A stretch of 64,000 nucleotides of DNA from JBELMB01 sp042088665 (GCA_042088665.1 JBELMB010000002.1:1-64000); one strand, 5' to 3'; positions 1 to 8,881 are shown, counted from the stretch's first letter. A program made the numbers and translations. Notes: generated by a model from the sequence alone, not told the origin.

Positions 1-10
1 GGAGATCAAC

Positions 11-841
11 ATGCAACCGACCCACCCCATCCTCGTCATCGGCGCCACCGGCAAGACCGGCGCCCGCGTCACATCCCGGCTCGAAGCAGCAGGCCATGCA
101 GTGCGCCGCGGCTCTCGCGCCGCAGTCATCCCGTTCGACTGGGAAGACCCGACCACATGGGTCCCCGCCCTGACCGGGATCAAGAAAGCCTATGTTACCT
201 ATTTCCCCGACCTCGCCTTCCCCGGCGCGGTGGAAAAGCTCTCTGCGCTGGTCGAGACCGCGCAAACCACGGGTCTGGAAAAGATCGTCCTTCTGTCCGG
301 ACGCGGCGAGCATTTTGCAAAGGCGGGCGAAGAGGTGGTGCGCGCGTCCGGCATGGACTTTACCCTCGTGCGGGCCGCGTGGTTTGCGCAGAACTTCTCC
401 GAAGGGTATCTGCGCGACCCGGTGCTGTCCGGTGTCCTGCCGATGCCCGGCGGCATGATAGAGGAACCGATCATCGACATCGATGACATCGCCGATGTGG
501 TCGTCGCAGCCCTGACTGAGGACCGCCACGCGAACACGCTCTACGAGGTGACAGGCCCGCGCCTGATGACATTTGCCGACATGGCGCAGGCCTTGGGCGC
601 GGCGACAGGGCGCCCTGTGCACCACATCCCGATCACCTTCGAGGCCTTCCACGACAACATCGCCCGCACGGGTGGCGCTTTCGTGGCGGATGTCTTTACC
701 GCCATCGCCCGCGAAGTGCTGGACGGTCGCAATGCGCAGGTCTGTGACGGGGTGGAGCGCGCCCTTGGCCGCCCGCCGCGTGACTTCACCGAATTTGCCG
801 CGGCGGCGGCAGCGTCTGGCGCATGGTCCTCTGCCGCCTGA
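11..841 (+). CDS. NmrA-like NAD(P)-binding oxidoreductase
   Basis: This 276-residue protein begins ILVIGATGKTG, the glycine-rich dinucleotide-binding loop of atypical short-chain reductases of the NmrA/NAD(P)H-binding family. The middle contains TLVRAAWFAQNF, which resembles the active-site/substrate region of this family. These proteins are cytoplasmic and either reduce small substrates or sense NAD(P) ratio; the substrate cannot be read from sequence. The ATG is preceded by GGAGA. A GC-rich hairpin separates it from the next gene, a DUF1772 protein, with which NmrA-like reductases are often paired. Family assignment is firm; the reaction is unknown. Confidence 0.85.
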   Translation: MQPTHPILVIGATGKTGARVTSRLEAAGHAVRRGSRAAVIPFDWEDPTTWVPALTGIKKAYVTYFPDLAFPGAVEKLSALVETAQTTGLEKIVLLSGRGEHFAKAGEEVVRASGMDFTLVRAAWFAQNFSEGYLRDPVLSGVLPMPGGMIEEPIIDIDDIADVVVAALTEDRHANTLYEVTGPRLMTFADMAQALGAATGRPVHHIPITFEAFHDNIARTGGAFVADVFTAIAREVLDGRNAQVCDGVERALGRPPRDFTEFAAAAAASGAWSSAA

Positions 842-849
842 CACCCCTT

Positions 850-885
850 GGGGAGGCACATGCCTCCCCCTCCTCCCTCATTTTT
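850..885 (+). terminator. Hairpin between NmrA-like and DUF1772 genes
   Basis: An 8-bp GC stem (GGGGAGGC/GCCTCCCC, loop ACAT) is followed after a pyrimidine-rich stretch by TTTTT at 881-885. It may be a weak terminator or attenuator between two co-oriented genes. The gap between stem and T-run is longer than in a classic intrinsic terminator. Confidence 0.35.
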
Positions 886-900
886 CCAAGGAACCCGGAT

Positions 901-1401
901 ATGTCCGCTGTCTTCTTTACGCTCTCGCAACTCTCCATCCTCGCCTACGCCCTTCTGGGCGGTGTCTTTCTGGCCTTTTCCGACTTCATCATGCGCGCGC
1001 TGGCCCATACCGGCGGCATCGGTGGGGTCGAAGCGATGCAGGTCATCAACAAGGAGGTCTTTCGCTGGATCTTCATGACGCTCTTTATGGGTATGGCCAT
1101 CGTGTCGATCGTGGTGGTCGGTCTTGGCGTCACCTCGATGAGCGGCACCGCCCGCACGCTGATCGTATCTGCCGGGCTGACGTATCTGGTCGGGTGCTTC
1201 GCGGTGACGGTCTTTTTCAACGTGCCGATGAACGAGACACTCGCGCGGATGGATCTCTCGGCCCCGGCGACACGTACCTATTGGACCGACGTGTACCTGC
1301 CGCGCTGGACCGCGTGGAATTCATTGCGTGCCTTTGCCTGTACGCTGGCGGCGGGGTTGCTGTTGGTGGGGCTTTTGATGGCGCGAACACCAGCGGCCTG
1401 A
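901..1401 (+). CDS. DUF1772 (anthrone oxygenase-like) membrane protein
   Basis: A 166-residue integral membrane protein with about four hydrophobic segments. It has the features of DUF1772/anthrone-oxygenase-like proteins: an N-terminal GGVFLAFSDFIMRAL segment, a central FFNVPMNETLARMD motif and a late RWTAWNSLRAFACTLAAG helix. The ATG at 901 was chosen over an upstream in-frame start because the protein then opens directly with the first membrane helix and lies after the upstream hairpin. DUF1772 proteins are commonly found beside NmrA-like reductases, as here. The biochemical role in bacteria is not established. Confidence 0.85.
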   Translation: MSAVFFTLSQLSILAYALLGGVFLAFSDFIMRALAHTGGIGGVEAMQVINKEVFRWIFMTLFMGMAIVSIVVVGLGVTSMSGTARTLIVSAGLTYLVGCFAVTVFFNVPMNETLARMDLSAPATRTYWTDVYLPRWTAWNSLRAFACTLAAGLLLVGLLMARTPAA

Positions 1402-1469
1402 CCGCCCGGAACACAAAGCCCGGTCGGGCGGCCTGCCCCCGAGACAGGACAGCGGTACGGGACCTGGCC

Positions 1470-2867
1470 TCAGCTCTCGTATCGGGTCGTTCCACGCCGG
1501 TGACTGTCCACTTTCAACACCATGTGCAGCGGCTGATGCGCCCGCTGCCCGCATTTTTGACGCGGGCAAGTGTGACAGCCGATGCCGATCCGGGCGTATA
1601 TTCCCGGATCCTGAGCATTCAGCCCCCGCGCATAGGTGATCGCGGTCGCGTGCTCCGCGTCGCAGCCAAGCACCACGACCAGACGACGATCCTGCGTCCT
1701 TGACGAGAACACCGGGCGATCCGTGGTGCGTGCCACCGAAAAGAACCGCGCCCCATCCGGGGCTTCGATGAACTGTGGCAGGATCACGCTGGGCTGCTGA
1801 AAGGCGCGGTGGATGTTCCACACCGGGCAGGTGCCGCCACGCTCTGCCAGGGGTCCACCGGTGCCATTGTACCGTTTTGTCACGTTGCCCGCCCGGTCGA
1901 GGCGCAGAAAGAAAAACGGAACGCCCCGGTCGGCAGGGTCCTGCAGGGTCACCAGACGGTGGCAGACCTGCTCGAAACTGGTCCCGAACGCCGAGGCAAT
2001 CCGGTCGATGTCGTGATGCGTCAGCCGGACCAGATTGATGAAGGGCTTGTAGGGCATCAGGATCGCCGCAGCGACATAGTTGAACAGCTCCACTTCCAGC
2101 TGTGCGGGTCCATCGGCGCTGGCCAGCCCGGCATCTGTCACGATCCGCTGCACCATCGCGCCGGTTTCGATCTGCGCCACCACGTGGGCAAGTTGAAAGT
2201 TGCGGTTGCTTTGGTCCAATGCCTCCGAGAGCAGAACCTGCCCTTCGCCCTCATCGAATTGCATCAGCGCATCCGGCATCTCTGACAGCTGCTTCAACGT
2301 GCTTTGCACGCCGTGTTCCAGCCGCAGGTGACGTTTCAGAAGCGCGTACATGTCGTCCTGGGTGCCGCCGATTCGTCCGCGGATCTCTGCGGCGGCCTGT
2401 TCAAGCGTGGGAAAATGCGTCTGGTTGGCCCGGAAAAAGGCGTCGACTTCCTGCTGCGGTGCAGCGGCGAGCGCCTCTCCGCTGGCGGCGGAGTGCTGCA
2501 CGCGGTCGGCCAGCGCGCGGTAGTCCCGGTGCAGCTGAAGGAACTGCGCCACCAGCCGCGGTGCGTGGTCCAGCCCTGCGCGCATCTCTTGCAAGTCCGG
2601 CGCCTCGGCGGTGAAGATCGGGTCGCGTACCGCATCGCGCAGATCGGCCAAATGCGCCGCTTCGTCGGTCTGAACAAGGGTTTTGGCATCGATTCCATAG
2701 GCTTCGGAGAGCGACATCAACACCTGAACAGAGAGACTGCGCTGGTTGTTCTCCAACAGGTTGACATAGGCCGCGCTGACCCCCAGCCGGCGGGCCATTT
2801 CGGCCTGCGTGTGATTGTTCAGACGGCGCAACTGCCGCAATTTCGGGCCGATCAGTGTCTTGTGCAT
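1470..2867 (-). CDS. ScfR/PccR-like XRE-family regulator
   Basis: A 465-residue cytoplasmic regulator. Residues 1-65 form an XRE helix-turn-helix (GPKLRQLRRLNNHTQAEMAR, then SAAYVNLLENNQRSLS). The middle matches the IrrE/DUF955-like domain, but the zinc HEXXH motif is missing: the equivalent stretch reads NFQLAHVVAQ. The following FNYVAAAILMPYKPF block is intact. The C-terminal DUF2083-like part has a cysteine cluster, CHTCPRQKC. The family (RamB, PccR, MccR) senses short-chain acyl-CoA or organic-acid status. It is divergent from tctCBA across two palindromes, which suggests control of that operon. The start ATG at 2867 removes a 13-residue extension lacking domain homology. Confidence 0.85.
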   Translation of the reverse strand: MHKTLIGPKLRQLRRLNNHTQAEMARRLGVSAAYVNLLENNQRSLSVQVLMSLSEAYGIDAKTLVQTDEAAHLADLRDAVRDPIFTAEAPDLQEMRAGLDHAPRLVAQFLQLHRDYRALADRVQHSAASGEALAAAPQQEVDAFFRANQTHFPTLEQAAAEIRGRIGGTQDDMYALLKRHLRLEHGVQSTLKQLSEMPDALMQFDEGEGQVLLSEALDQSNRNFQLAHVVAQIETGAMVQRIVTDAGLASADGPAQLEVELFNYVAAAILMPYKPFINLVRLTHHDIDRIASAFGTSFEQVCHRLVTLQDPADRGVPFFFLRLDRAGNVTKRYNGTGGPLAERGGTCPVWNIHRAFQQPSVILPQFIEAPDGARFFSVARTTDRPVFSSRTQDRRLVVVLGCDAEHATAITYARGLNAQDPGIYARIGIGCHTCPRQKCGQRAHQPLHMVLKVDSHRRGTTRYES

Positions 2868-2894
2868 GATTAACAAGATTAACAAAAACGCGCC

Positions 2895-2934
2895 TTGTTG
2901 CAACAATTTTTGACACGTTTACTCGAAAGTAAAC
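2895..2934. promoter_or_regulatory. Paired palindromes between ScfR-like gene and tctC
   Basis: Two inverted repeats lie in the divergent gap. TTGTTGCAACAA (2895-2906) is a perfect 12-bp palindrome. GTTTACT-cgaa-AGTAAAC (2917-2934) is a perfect 7-bp inverted repeat. A TTGACA hexamer (2910-2915) lies between them and could be a rightward -35 element, so either palindrome could act as a repressor site. Binding by the adjacent regulator is inferred from position. Confidence 0.5.
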
Positions 2935-3044
2935 GAAATAATATTGCGCGCACCCTTCAAAAGCAGCAAAACCGCCCACATCGAATGCCACGACACGACA
3001 ATTTGTCGCGACTTAATCACAATAATCTCACTGGGAGGTATAAC

Positions 3045-4019
3045 ATGCGTAACACTTTCACTCGCCGGGCCCTGATGGCTCTGACCACCGCTGCCATGGT
3101 TGTCGGCGCCCCCGCCTTTGCCGAAGGATGGAAGCCGCAGAAGCCCGTTGAAATGGTCATCATGGCCGGTCAGGGCGGTGGCGCAGACCGCATTGCACGC
3201 CTCTTTCAGTCGATCATCCAGAAAGAGCGCCTGTCCAACATGCCGATCCTGCCGATCAACAAGGGCGGCGGCTCCGGTGCAGAAGCCTTGCGCTACCTGA
3301 AGGACAAGGAAGGCGACGCGCATGTCATCATGGCGACCTTGAATTCCTACTACACCACGCCGCTGCGCACGGACATCGGTGTCGATATCGAAGAGTTCCA
3401 GCCGCTGGCCCGCATGGCCATGGACACCTTTGTTCTGTGGGTGAACGCCGACAGCGACATCCAGACCCTCGACGACTACGTCGCCGCCGTGAAGGCCGCG
3501 GGTGGGTCGTGGAAGATGGGCGGCACCGGCACCGGGCAGGAAGACAGCCTCGTGACCGCGATGCTGGAAAAGGAATTCGGCATCCAGCACGTCTATGTTC
3601 CCTTCAAGGGCGGCGGCACCGTGGCCAAGAACCTCGTCGGCGGCCACATCGACGCGACCGTGAACAACCCCGCAGAGCAGATGGGCTTTTGGCAGGCGGG
3701 CAAGGTGCGCCCGATCGTGGCCTTCACGCCGGAGCGTCTTGACGTCTTCCCCGACGTGCCGACCGCATCCGAGCTGGGCCATGACATCGTTTACTGGATG
3801 CAGCGGTCCTTTGTTGCGCCCAAGGACATGCCCGCCGAGGCCGTTGCCTATTACACGGACATGCTGATGAAGCTGTCCGAGACCGAGGAATGGCAGACCT
3901 ACACCAAGGAAAAGGCGCTGGTCTCCGACATGCTGACCGGTGACGACCTGCAGTCCTACTTCCTCGAAGAGCGTGCCAAGCACGGCGTGATCCTGAACGA
4001 GATGGAAGCCAATTCCTGA
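3045..4019 (+). CDS. tctC: Tripartite tricarboxylate transporter, periplasmic binding protein TctC
   Basis: A 324-residue exported solute-binding protein of the Bug/TctC family. Residues 1-25 are a signal peptide (TRRALMAL core, cleavage near APAFA-EG). The mature protein has the family's early ligand-loop pattern (VIMAGQGGGADRIAR), a NKGGGSGAEA loop and a later VPFKGGGTVAKNLVGGHID segment. The start at 3045 follows GGGAGG at the right distance; the ORF is open upstream without family similarity. It is first in tctCBA. The ligand is a carboxylate by family precedent, not identifiable here. A strong hairpin after the gene may make it more abundant than the membrane subunits. Confidence 0.92.
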   Translation: MRNTFTRRALMALTTAAMVVGAPAFAEGWKPQKPVEMVIMAGQGGGADRIARLFQSIIQKERLSNMPILPINKGGGSGAEALRYLKDKEGDAHVIMATLNSYYTTPLRTDIGVDIEEFQPLARMAMDTFVLWVNADSDIQTLDDYVAAVKAAGGSWKMGGTGTGQEDSLVTAMLEKEFGIQHVYVPFKGGGTVAKNLVGGHIDATVNNPAEQMGFWQAGKVRPIVAFTPERLDVFPDVPTASELGHDIVYWMQRSFVAPKDMPAEAVAYYTDMLMKLSETEEWQTYTKEKALVSDMLTGDDLQSYFLEERAKHGVILNEMEANS

Positions 4020-4042
4020 TCCGCGACAGCGATCAAGACACC

Positions 4043-4072
4043 GGGTCGGTCCTTCGGGACCGCCCCTTTTTT
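4043..4072 (+). terminator. Intra-operon terminator between tctC and tctB
   Basis: GGG-t-CGGTCC / ttcg / GGACCG-c-CCC followed by TTTTTT: a 9-bp stem with one mismatch, a UUCG tetraloop and a U-tract. It has all parts of an intrinsic terminator. Lying after the binding-protein gene, it probably works as a leaky attenuator giving excess TctC over TctBA. Confidence 0.8.
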
Positions 4073-4119
4073 ATGACCGGATGACTGGATGACGCCCAAA
4101 CGGCGTTGAGGGGGAAAAG

Positions 4120-4608
4120 ATGCTGACCGCGGATCGGATCATTGCCGGGGCCATCATGGCCTTTTCGTTGTACTTCATGTGGCATGCGGTGGCCTTGCCC
4201 ATCGGATGGAACGGCGCATCGGGCGGCCCGGGGGGCGGGGCCTTCCCGTTCTGGCTGTCTCTTGTGATGCTGCTCTGCGCGGGCGGGATCCTGGCGCGCA
4301 GCTTTGCCGAGGATGCCAAGGCCAGCTTTTCCTTTGACCGCTCCATGCTCCTGCCCATCCTCAAGGTCTGCGGGGCGCTGATCGCGACGATCGCCCTGAT
4401 GCCATATCTTGGCGCCTATGTGACGCTGGTGATGTTCCTGCTGTGGTACCTGAAGGTCTACGGCGGCCATGGCTGGGTGCTGACCCTGTCGATCACCACC
4501 GCGGTACCCGTGTTCCTGTTTTTCTTCTTTGAGGCCACGTTGAAAATTCTTTTGCCCAAAGGGGTGACGGAGCCGTGGTTCTTCCCGCTTTATGCAATGT
4601 TTTTCTGA
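4120..4608 (+). CDS. tctB: Tripartite tricarboxylate transporter small membrane subunit TctB
   Basis: A 162-residue protein with about four membrane helices, the usual size and hydropathy of TctB. An N-terminal helix (IIAGAIMAFSLYFMWHA) and a GGAFPFWLSLVMLLCAGGIL segment match the family, in which a short Gly/Pro/Phe motif precedes helix two. It forms the membrane part of the transporter with TctA. The ATG follows GAGGGGGAA. The stop is 12 bp before tctA, so the two are co-transcribed. Confidence 0.9.
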   Translation: MLTADRIIAGAIMAFSLYFMWHAVALPIGWNGASGGPGGGAFPFWLSLVMLLCAGGILARSFAEDAKASFSFDRSMLLPILKVCGALIATIALMPYLGAYVTLVMFLLWYLKVYGGHGWVLTLSITTAVPVFLFFFFEATLKILLPKGVTEPWFFPLYAMFF

Positions 4609-4620
4609 GAGGTTTGCCTG

Positions 4621-6138
4621 ATGGATACGCTCGCGCTTCTGGCAGATGGGTTTGCAACCTCCCTGTCCCCGCTGAACCTGATGATTGTGATCCTCGGCGT
4701 GACCGCCGGTCTGTTTATCGGCGCCATGCCGGGTCTTGGCTCGGTCAACGGGGTGGCCATCGTGTTGCCGCTGACCTTTGTGGTGCCGCCCTCCTCTGCG
4801 ATCATCCTGCTGGCCGCCATCTATTATGGCGCCATGTACGGCGGCGCGGTCTCTTCGGTGCTGCTGGGCATTCCCGGCGCCTCGACCGCGGTCGCCACGA
4901 CCTTTGACGGACGGCCCATGGCCCAGCAGGGCAAGGCCGGGCTGGCGCTGATCGCCGCCGCGGTCGCCTCTTTTGTGGGGGGCACGATCTCTGTGGTGCT
5001 GTTCACCGCCTTTGCGGCACCCCTGGCCGATGTGGCGCTGGCCTTTGGTCCGGCCGAAGAATTCGCACTGGTGTTGCTGGCCTTCACGACCTTCGTGGGA
5101 CTGGGCGGCGATGATGTCCTGAAGACGATCGTGATGATCTGCCTCGGGCTGGTGTTGTCGACCGTGGGTCTTGACCTGATATCCGGCCAGCCGCGGCTGA
5201 TCTTTGGCGATATGCCCGGGTTCTATTCGGGCATCTCCTTTCTTGTGCTCGCCATCGGCGTCTATGGCGTCGGCGAAGTGCTCTATACCATCGAAACCTC
5301 GAAGGCCGCGCCGCAGGTCACACCCGCGCGCATCACCTTCCGAGAGTTGGGCGCTGGCCTGAAGGCGATGAACCGCCTCTGGAAGACCATGAGCCTTGGC
5401 TCTCTCATGGGTTTCTTCGTGGGCATGCTGCCCGCGGCGGGTGCCACGCCCGCGTCGCTCATGGCTTACGGCATGGCCAAGCAGACCTCTGACAAGCCCG
5501 AAAGCTTTGGCCGTGGCAATATCGAGGGCGTGGCCGCACCGGAGACCGCCAACAACGCCGCCTCTACCGGGTCGCTCTTGCCGATGCTCACGCTTGGCAT
5601 TCCGGGCTCGCCCACGACGGCACTCTTGCTGGGCGGCATGGTGATGTGGGGCCTCGTGCCCGGACCGATGCTGTTCATTGAACAGCCGGACTTCGTCTGG
5701 GGCCTGATTTCCTCGCTCTATACAGCGAATTTCGCCGCGGTCGTGATCAACATCGCGCTGATCCCGCTGTTCGTCTGGGCGCTGCGGATGCCCTTTACCG
5801 TGCTCTGCGCGCTGGTTTTGGTGCTCTGCATCGTGGGCGGTTTTGCACCCTCGCAGAAACTTCACGACGTCTGGTTGATTGCCGGGTTCGGTATTGCGGG
5901 CTATCTGTTGCGCAAGGCTGACTATCCGCTGGCGCCGCTGGTGCTGGCGCTGGTGCTTGGCCCGCTGATGGAAAAGAGTTTTCGTCAGACGCTTATCGCT
6001 GAACAAGGGAACGTCATGGCCTTTTTCGAACGTCCGCTGTCTGCCGCGTTTTTGGCGATTGCCGCACTGTTCTTTGTCTTGCCCTTGCTGAAGCACCTGC
6101 GCAGCTCGTACCGTGAAGATGTCACGCCTGCGGAGTGA
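4621..6138 (+). CDS. tctA: Tripartite tricarboxylate transporter large permease TctA
   Basis: A 505-residue polytopic permease of the TctA/DUF112 family. It contains the two conserved internal-repeat glycine motifs: GLFIGAMPGLGSVNGVAI near residues 38-55 and FVGMLPAAGATPASLMAYG in the second half, followed by GVAAPETANNAA. The family has about 12 membrane segments and couples uptake to the proton or sodium gradient. Together with the upstream binding protein and TctB it forms a complete transporter. The regulator upstream and the acyl-CoA synthetase downstream suggest the imported acid is activated to a CoA thioester. Confidence 0.94.
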   Translation: MDTLALLADGFATSLSPLNLMIVILGVTAGLFIGAMPGLGSVNGVAIVLPLTFVVPPSSAIILLAAIYYGAMYGGAVSSVLLGIPGASTAVATTFDGRPMAQQGKAGLALIAAAVASFVGGTISVVLFTAFAAPLADVALAFGPAEEFALVLLAFTTFVGLGGDDVLKTIVMICLGLVLSTVGLDLISGQPRLIFGDMPGFYSGISFLVLAIGVYGVGEVLYTIETSKAAPQVTPARITFRELGAGLKAMNRLWKTMSLGSLMGFFVGMLPAAGATPASLMAYGMAKQTSDKPESFGRGNIEGVAAPETANNAASTGSLLPMLTLGIPGSPTTALLLGGMVMWGLVPGPMLFIEQPDFVWGLISSLYTANFAAVVINIALIPLFVWALRMPFTVLCALVLVLCIVGGFAPSQKLHDVWLIAGFGIAGYLLRKADYPLAPLVLALVLGPLMEKSFRQTLIAEQGNVMAFFERPLSAAFLAIAALFFVLPLLKHLRSSYREDVTPAE

Positions 6139-6270
6139 CGATGGCCGCGTGCCCCTGGCTGGCTGGTGTTCACCGACAACCGTCGGGACGACACAGGACA
6201 GATATCGACAGTTGGACAACGCCAGCCAGACGGCTCCCGCCAGCAACGACCCAAACCTAGGAAGACCACC

Positions 6271-7791
6271 ATGCTGACCGTGAAAGACCTGATCGCCTCC
6301 CACCCGGCCGAGGCGCCTGCATTGGGCGCGCCCTCGAAATCCTGGCTGAGCTATGGCGCGTTGCGAGACCTGTCCACAACCGTCGAAGGCCAGCTGCGCG
6401 CCGCTGGCATTGGCGCGCAGGACCGCGTGGCGATCGTCTTGCCGAACGGTGCCGCGATGGCGTCCGCCTTTGTCACCGTGGCGCAGGCGGCCACGACGGC
6501 GCCGTTGAACCCGGCGTACCGCGAAGACGAATACATCTTTTACCTTGAGGATCTCAAAGCCAAGGCCATCGTGCTGGAGGCAGGCTATGACGGTCCCGCG
6601 CTCGCCGCGGCGCGCCGGTCCGAGTTGAAGGTGCTCTGGCTGCATCAGGATCCCGAGATCGCCGCGGCGTTTCGGCTGGAGGCAGAAGGCACGTTCGACG
6701 CGGCCCCCACAGGCACGCCCACACCCGGTGACGTGGCGCTGATCCTGCACACCTCCGGCACCACCTCCCGGCCAAAGATCGTGCCGCTGTTGCAGTCGAA
6801 CGTGGCGGCCTCTGCTCAGCACATCGCGCACAGCCTTGCGCTGACGCCTGCGGACCGCTGCATGAACGTGATGCCCCTGTTTCACATCCACGGACTGCTG
6901 GCGGCGGTTTCGGCCTCCTTGTCGGCGGGCGGATCGATCTTTTGCACCGGTGGATTCAACGCGCTGAACTTCTTTTCGATGCTGAGCGAGAGCAAGCCAA
7001 GCTGGTACACCGCTGTGCCCACCATGCACCAGGCGATCCTGTCACGGGCCGCGCGCAATGCCGAGGTGATCGCTGCGACGCCGCTGCGGTTCCTGCGTTC
7101 GTCTTCGGCCTCGCTGCCTGCGCAGGTCATGGAGCAATTGAACACAGCCTTTGGCGCGCCCGTGGTCGAAGCTTACGGAATGACCGAGGCCGCGCACCAG
7201 ATGTGCTGCAACCGACTTGATCTGCAAAAGCCGGGCTCTGTCGGCGTGGCCGCGGGTCCCGAAGTCCGGATCGCCCATGAGACCGAGAACCACTTGATGG
7301 ATGGCACGGGCGAAGTTGTCATTTCCGGGCCGAACGTGACCCCGGGCTATGAGAGCAACCCGGATGCCAATGCAAAGAACTTCTTTGACGCGGAGGGCAA
7401 GCGCTGGTTCCGCACCGGGGACCAGGGCGCCTTTGATGCGGATGGCTTCCTGAGTTTGACCGGTCGCCTCAAGGAGATCATCAACCGTGGCGGCGAAAAG
7501 GTGTCGCCGCTGGAGGTAGACGGGGTTCTGATGGACCACCCGGCGGTGGCGCAGGTGGTCACCTTTGCCCTGCCTCATCCGAAGCTGGGCGAAGAAGTCG
7601 CCGCGGCAGTGGTGCTGCGGGACGGACAGGATGCATCCGAACGGGATATCCGCGACTTTGCCGCCTCGCGCATGGCCGATTTCAAGGTGCCGCGCCGGGT
7701 CGTGGTGCTGGACGAGATCCCAAAGGGCGCCACGGGCAAGATGCAGCGCATCGGCATGGCCGAGAAACTGGGCCTTGTGGAACCGGCGTGA
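6271..7791 (+). CDS. AMP-forming acyl-CoA synthetase, oxalate-CoA-ligase-like
   Basis: A 506-residue ANL-superfamily adenylating enzyme. The P-loop-like A3 motif reads LHTSGTTSRPK, the A5 motif YGMTEAAHQM, the A7 motif WFRTGDQG, and the C-terminal lysine motif is GATGKMQR. The spacing and the NRGGEKVSP segment resemble oxalate-CoA ligases of the AAE3/FAT2 type, but substrate specificity cannot be fixed from motifs. The start at 6271 follows TAGGAAG and gives the usual N-terminus. It lies 132 bp after tctA and probably activates the acid imported by TctCBA. Confidence 0.85.
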   Translation: MLTVKDLIASHPAEAPALGAPSKSWLSYGALRDLSTTVEGQLRAAGIGAQDRVAIVLPNGAAMASAFVTVAQAATTAPLNPAYREDEYIFYLEDLKAKAIVLEAGYDGPALAAARRSELKVLWLHQDPEIAAAFRLEAEGTFDAAPTGTPTPGDVALILHTSGTTSRPKIVPLLQSNVAASAQHIAHSLALTPADRCMNVMPLFHIHGLLAAVSASLSAGGSIFCTGGFNALNFFSMLSESKPSWYTAVPTMHQAILSRAARNAEVIAATPLRFLRSSSASLPAQVMEQLNTAFGAPVVEAYGMTEAAHQMCCNRLDLQKPGSVGVAAGPEVRIAHETENHLMDGTGEVVISGPNVTPGYESNPDANAKNFFDAEGKRWFRTGDQGAFDADGFLSLTGRLKEIINRGGEKVSPLEVDGVLMDHPAVAQVVTFALPHPKLGEEVAAAVVLRDGQDASERDIRDFAASRMADFKVPRRVVVLDEIPKGATGKMQRIGMAEKLGLVEPA

Positions 7792-7828
7792 TCCTGTTCC
7801 TGCGGTGGCGCTGGCCGAACGGGTCGGA

Positions 7829-7862
7829 CGCCTCCGGCGGGAGTATTTCTGAAACAGAGAAG
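7829..7862. repeat. Dispersed intergenic repeat, copy 1
   Basis: GGAGTATTTCTGAAACAGAGAA preceded by CCTCCGGCG; its reverse complement reads TTTCAGAAATACTC like the copies at 23020 and 27131. It sits between the acyl-CoA synthetase and the PanE-like gene. Confidence 0.6.
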
Positions 7863-7900
7863 ACCTGGGTCGGGCCCTTTTGGCCTGACGGGAGGACGAT

Positions 7901-8881
7901 ATGAAAATCTGTGTCTTTGGCGCAGGGGCCATTGGTGGCTACATGGGCGTGAAGCTGGCCAAGGCCGGTGCCGATGTAAGCCTCGTGGCGCGCGGCCCGC
8001 ATCTGGCGGCCATGAAGGAAAACGGGCTGCGGCTGATCGAAGAGAGCGGAGAGACGACGGTTTCCGTGACGGCCTCGGACAACCCCGAGGACCTTGGTCC
8101 GCAGGACTATGTGATCGTCACGCTGAAGGCGCATTCAGTGCCGCCAGTGGTGGGGAAGATGGCGCCTTTGATTGGCGAGAACACCACCATCGTGAGCGGT
8201 GTGAATGGTGTGCCGTGGTGGTATTTTCACAAGATCGGCGGGCCGCTTGAGGGCACACGGCTGGCCTCTGTCGATCCCGGTGACGCGCAATGGAACGGCT
8301 TTGGCCCGGACCGGGTGCTGGGCTGTGTTGTCTATCCCGCGGCCGAAGTGATCGAACCAGGTGTGATCAAGCACATCGAGGGCAACCGGTTTTCCCTTGG
8401 GGAGCCGTCGGGGGAGAAGTCCGAGCGCGCGGTGGCTTTGTCCAAGGCATTGGGTGCCGCGGGGCTGAAAGCGCCGGTGCGGCCAAATTTGCGTGACGAG
8501 ATCTGGGTAAAGCTTTGGGGGAACCTGTCTTTCAACCCGATTTCCGCCCTGACCCATGCGACGCTGGATGTCCTGTGCACCGATCCGGGAACGCGGGCCG
8601 TGGCCCGTGGCATGATGCTGGAAGCACAGGAAATCGCGGAAAAGCTGGGGGTGAAGTTCCCGATCGACGTGGAGCGCCGCATCGACGGGGGCGCCGCGGT
8701 GGGTGCGCACCGTACCTCCATGTGGCAGGATCTGGATCAGGGGCGGCCGATGGAAATCGATGCGCTTGTCGGCTCGGTGCAGGAGTTGGGCCGGTTGACC
8801 GAAACGCCCACGCCCACGGTCGACACGGTGCTGGCGCTTGTGCAGCTTCGGGCCCGCAGCGCGGGGCTCTACGGAGGGTGA
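7901..8881 (+). CDS. Ketopantoate reductase (PanE/ApbA) family protein
   Basis: A 326-residue NADP-dependent dehydrogenase. The Rossmann motif is at the very N-terminus (ICVFGAGAIGGYMGVKLA). The catalytic lysine/asparagine region is represented by VTLKAHS and the conserved C-domain helix by LWGNLSFNPISALTHAT. Classic PanE reduces 2-dehydropantoate for coenzyme A synthesis, but many genomes carry several paralogues acting on other 2-oxoacids. Its place after a carboxylate transporter and a CoA ligase suggests a catabolic paralogue. The start follows GGGAGGA. Confidence 0.85.
   Translation: MKICVFGAGAIGGYMGVKLAKAGADVSLVARGPHLAAMKENGLRLIEESGETTVSVTASDNPEDLGPQDYVIVTLKAHSVPPVVGKMAPLIGENTTIVSGVNGVPWWYFHKIGGPLEGTRLASVDPGDAQWNGFGPDRVLGCVVYPAAEVIEPGVIKHIEGNRFSLGEPSGEKSERAVALSKALGAAGLKAPVRPNLRDEIWVKLWGNLSFNPISALTHATLDVLCTDPGTRAVARGMMLEAQEIAEKLGVKFPIDVERRIDGGAAVGAHRTSMWQDLDQGRPMEIDALVGSVQELGRLTETPTPTVDTVLALVQLRARSAGLYGG

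Noticed and set aside
861..879. CCTCCTCCC motif suggestive of anti-Shine-Dalgarno (cuckoo) small RNAs
   Set aside because: A single motif within a pyrimidine run, with no DUF1127 gene upstream and no second hairpin.
4033..7029. A 998-codon leftward open frame opposite tctBA and the acyl-CoA synthetase
   Set aside because: Low-complexity Arg/Gln/His-rich translation, no domain, and fully antisense to three well-supported genes; a high-GC artefact.
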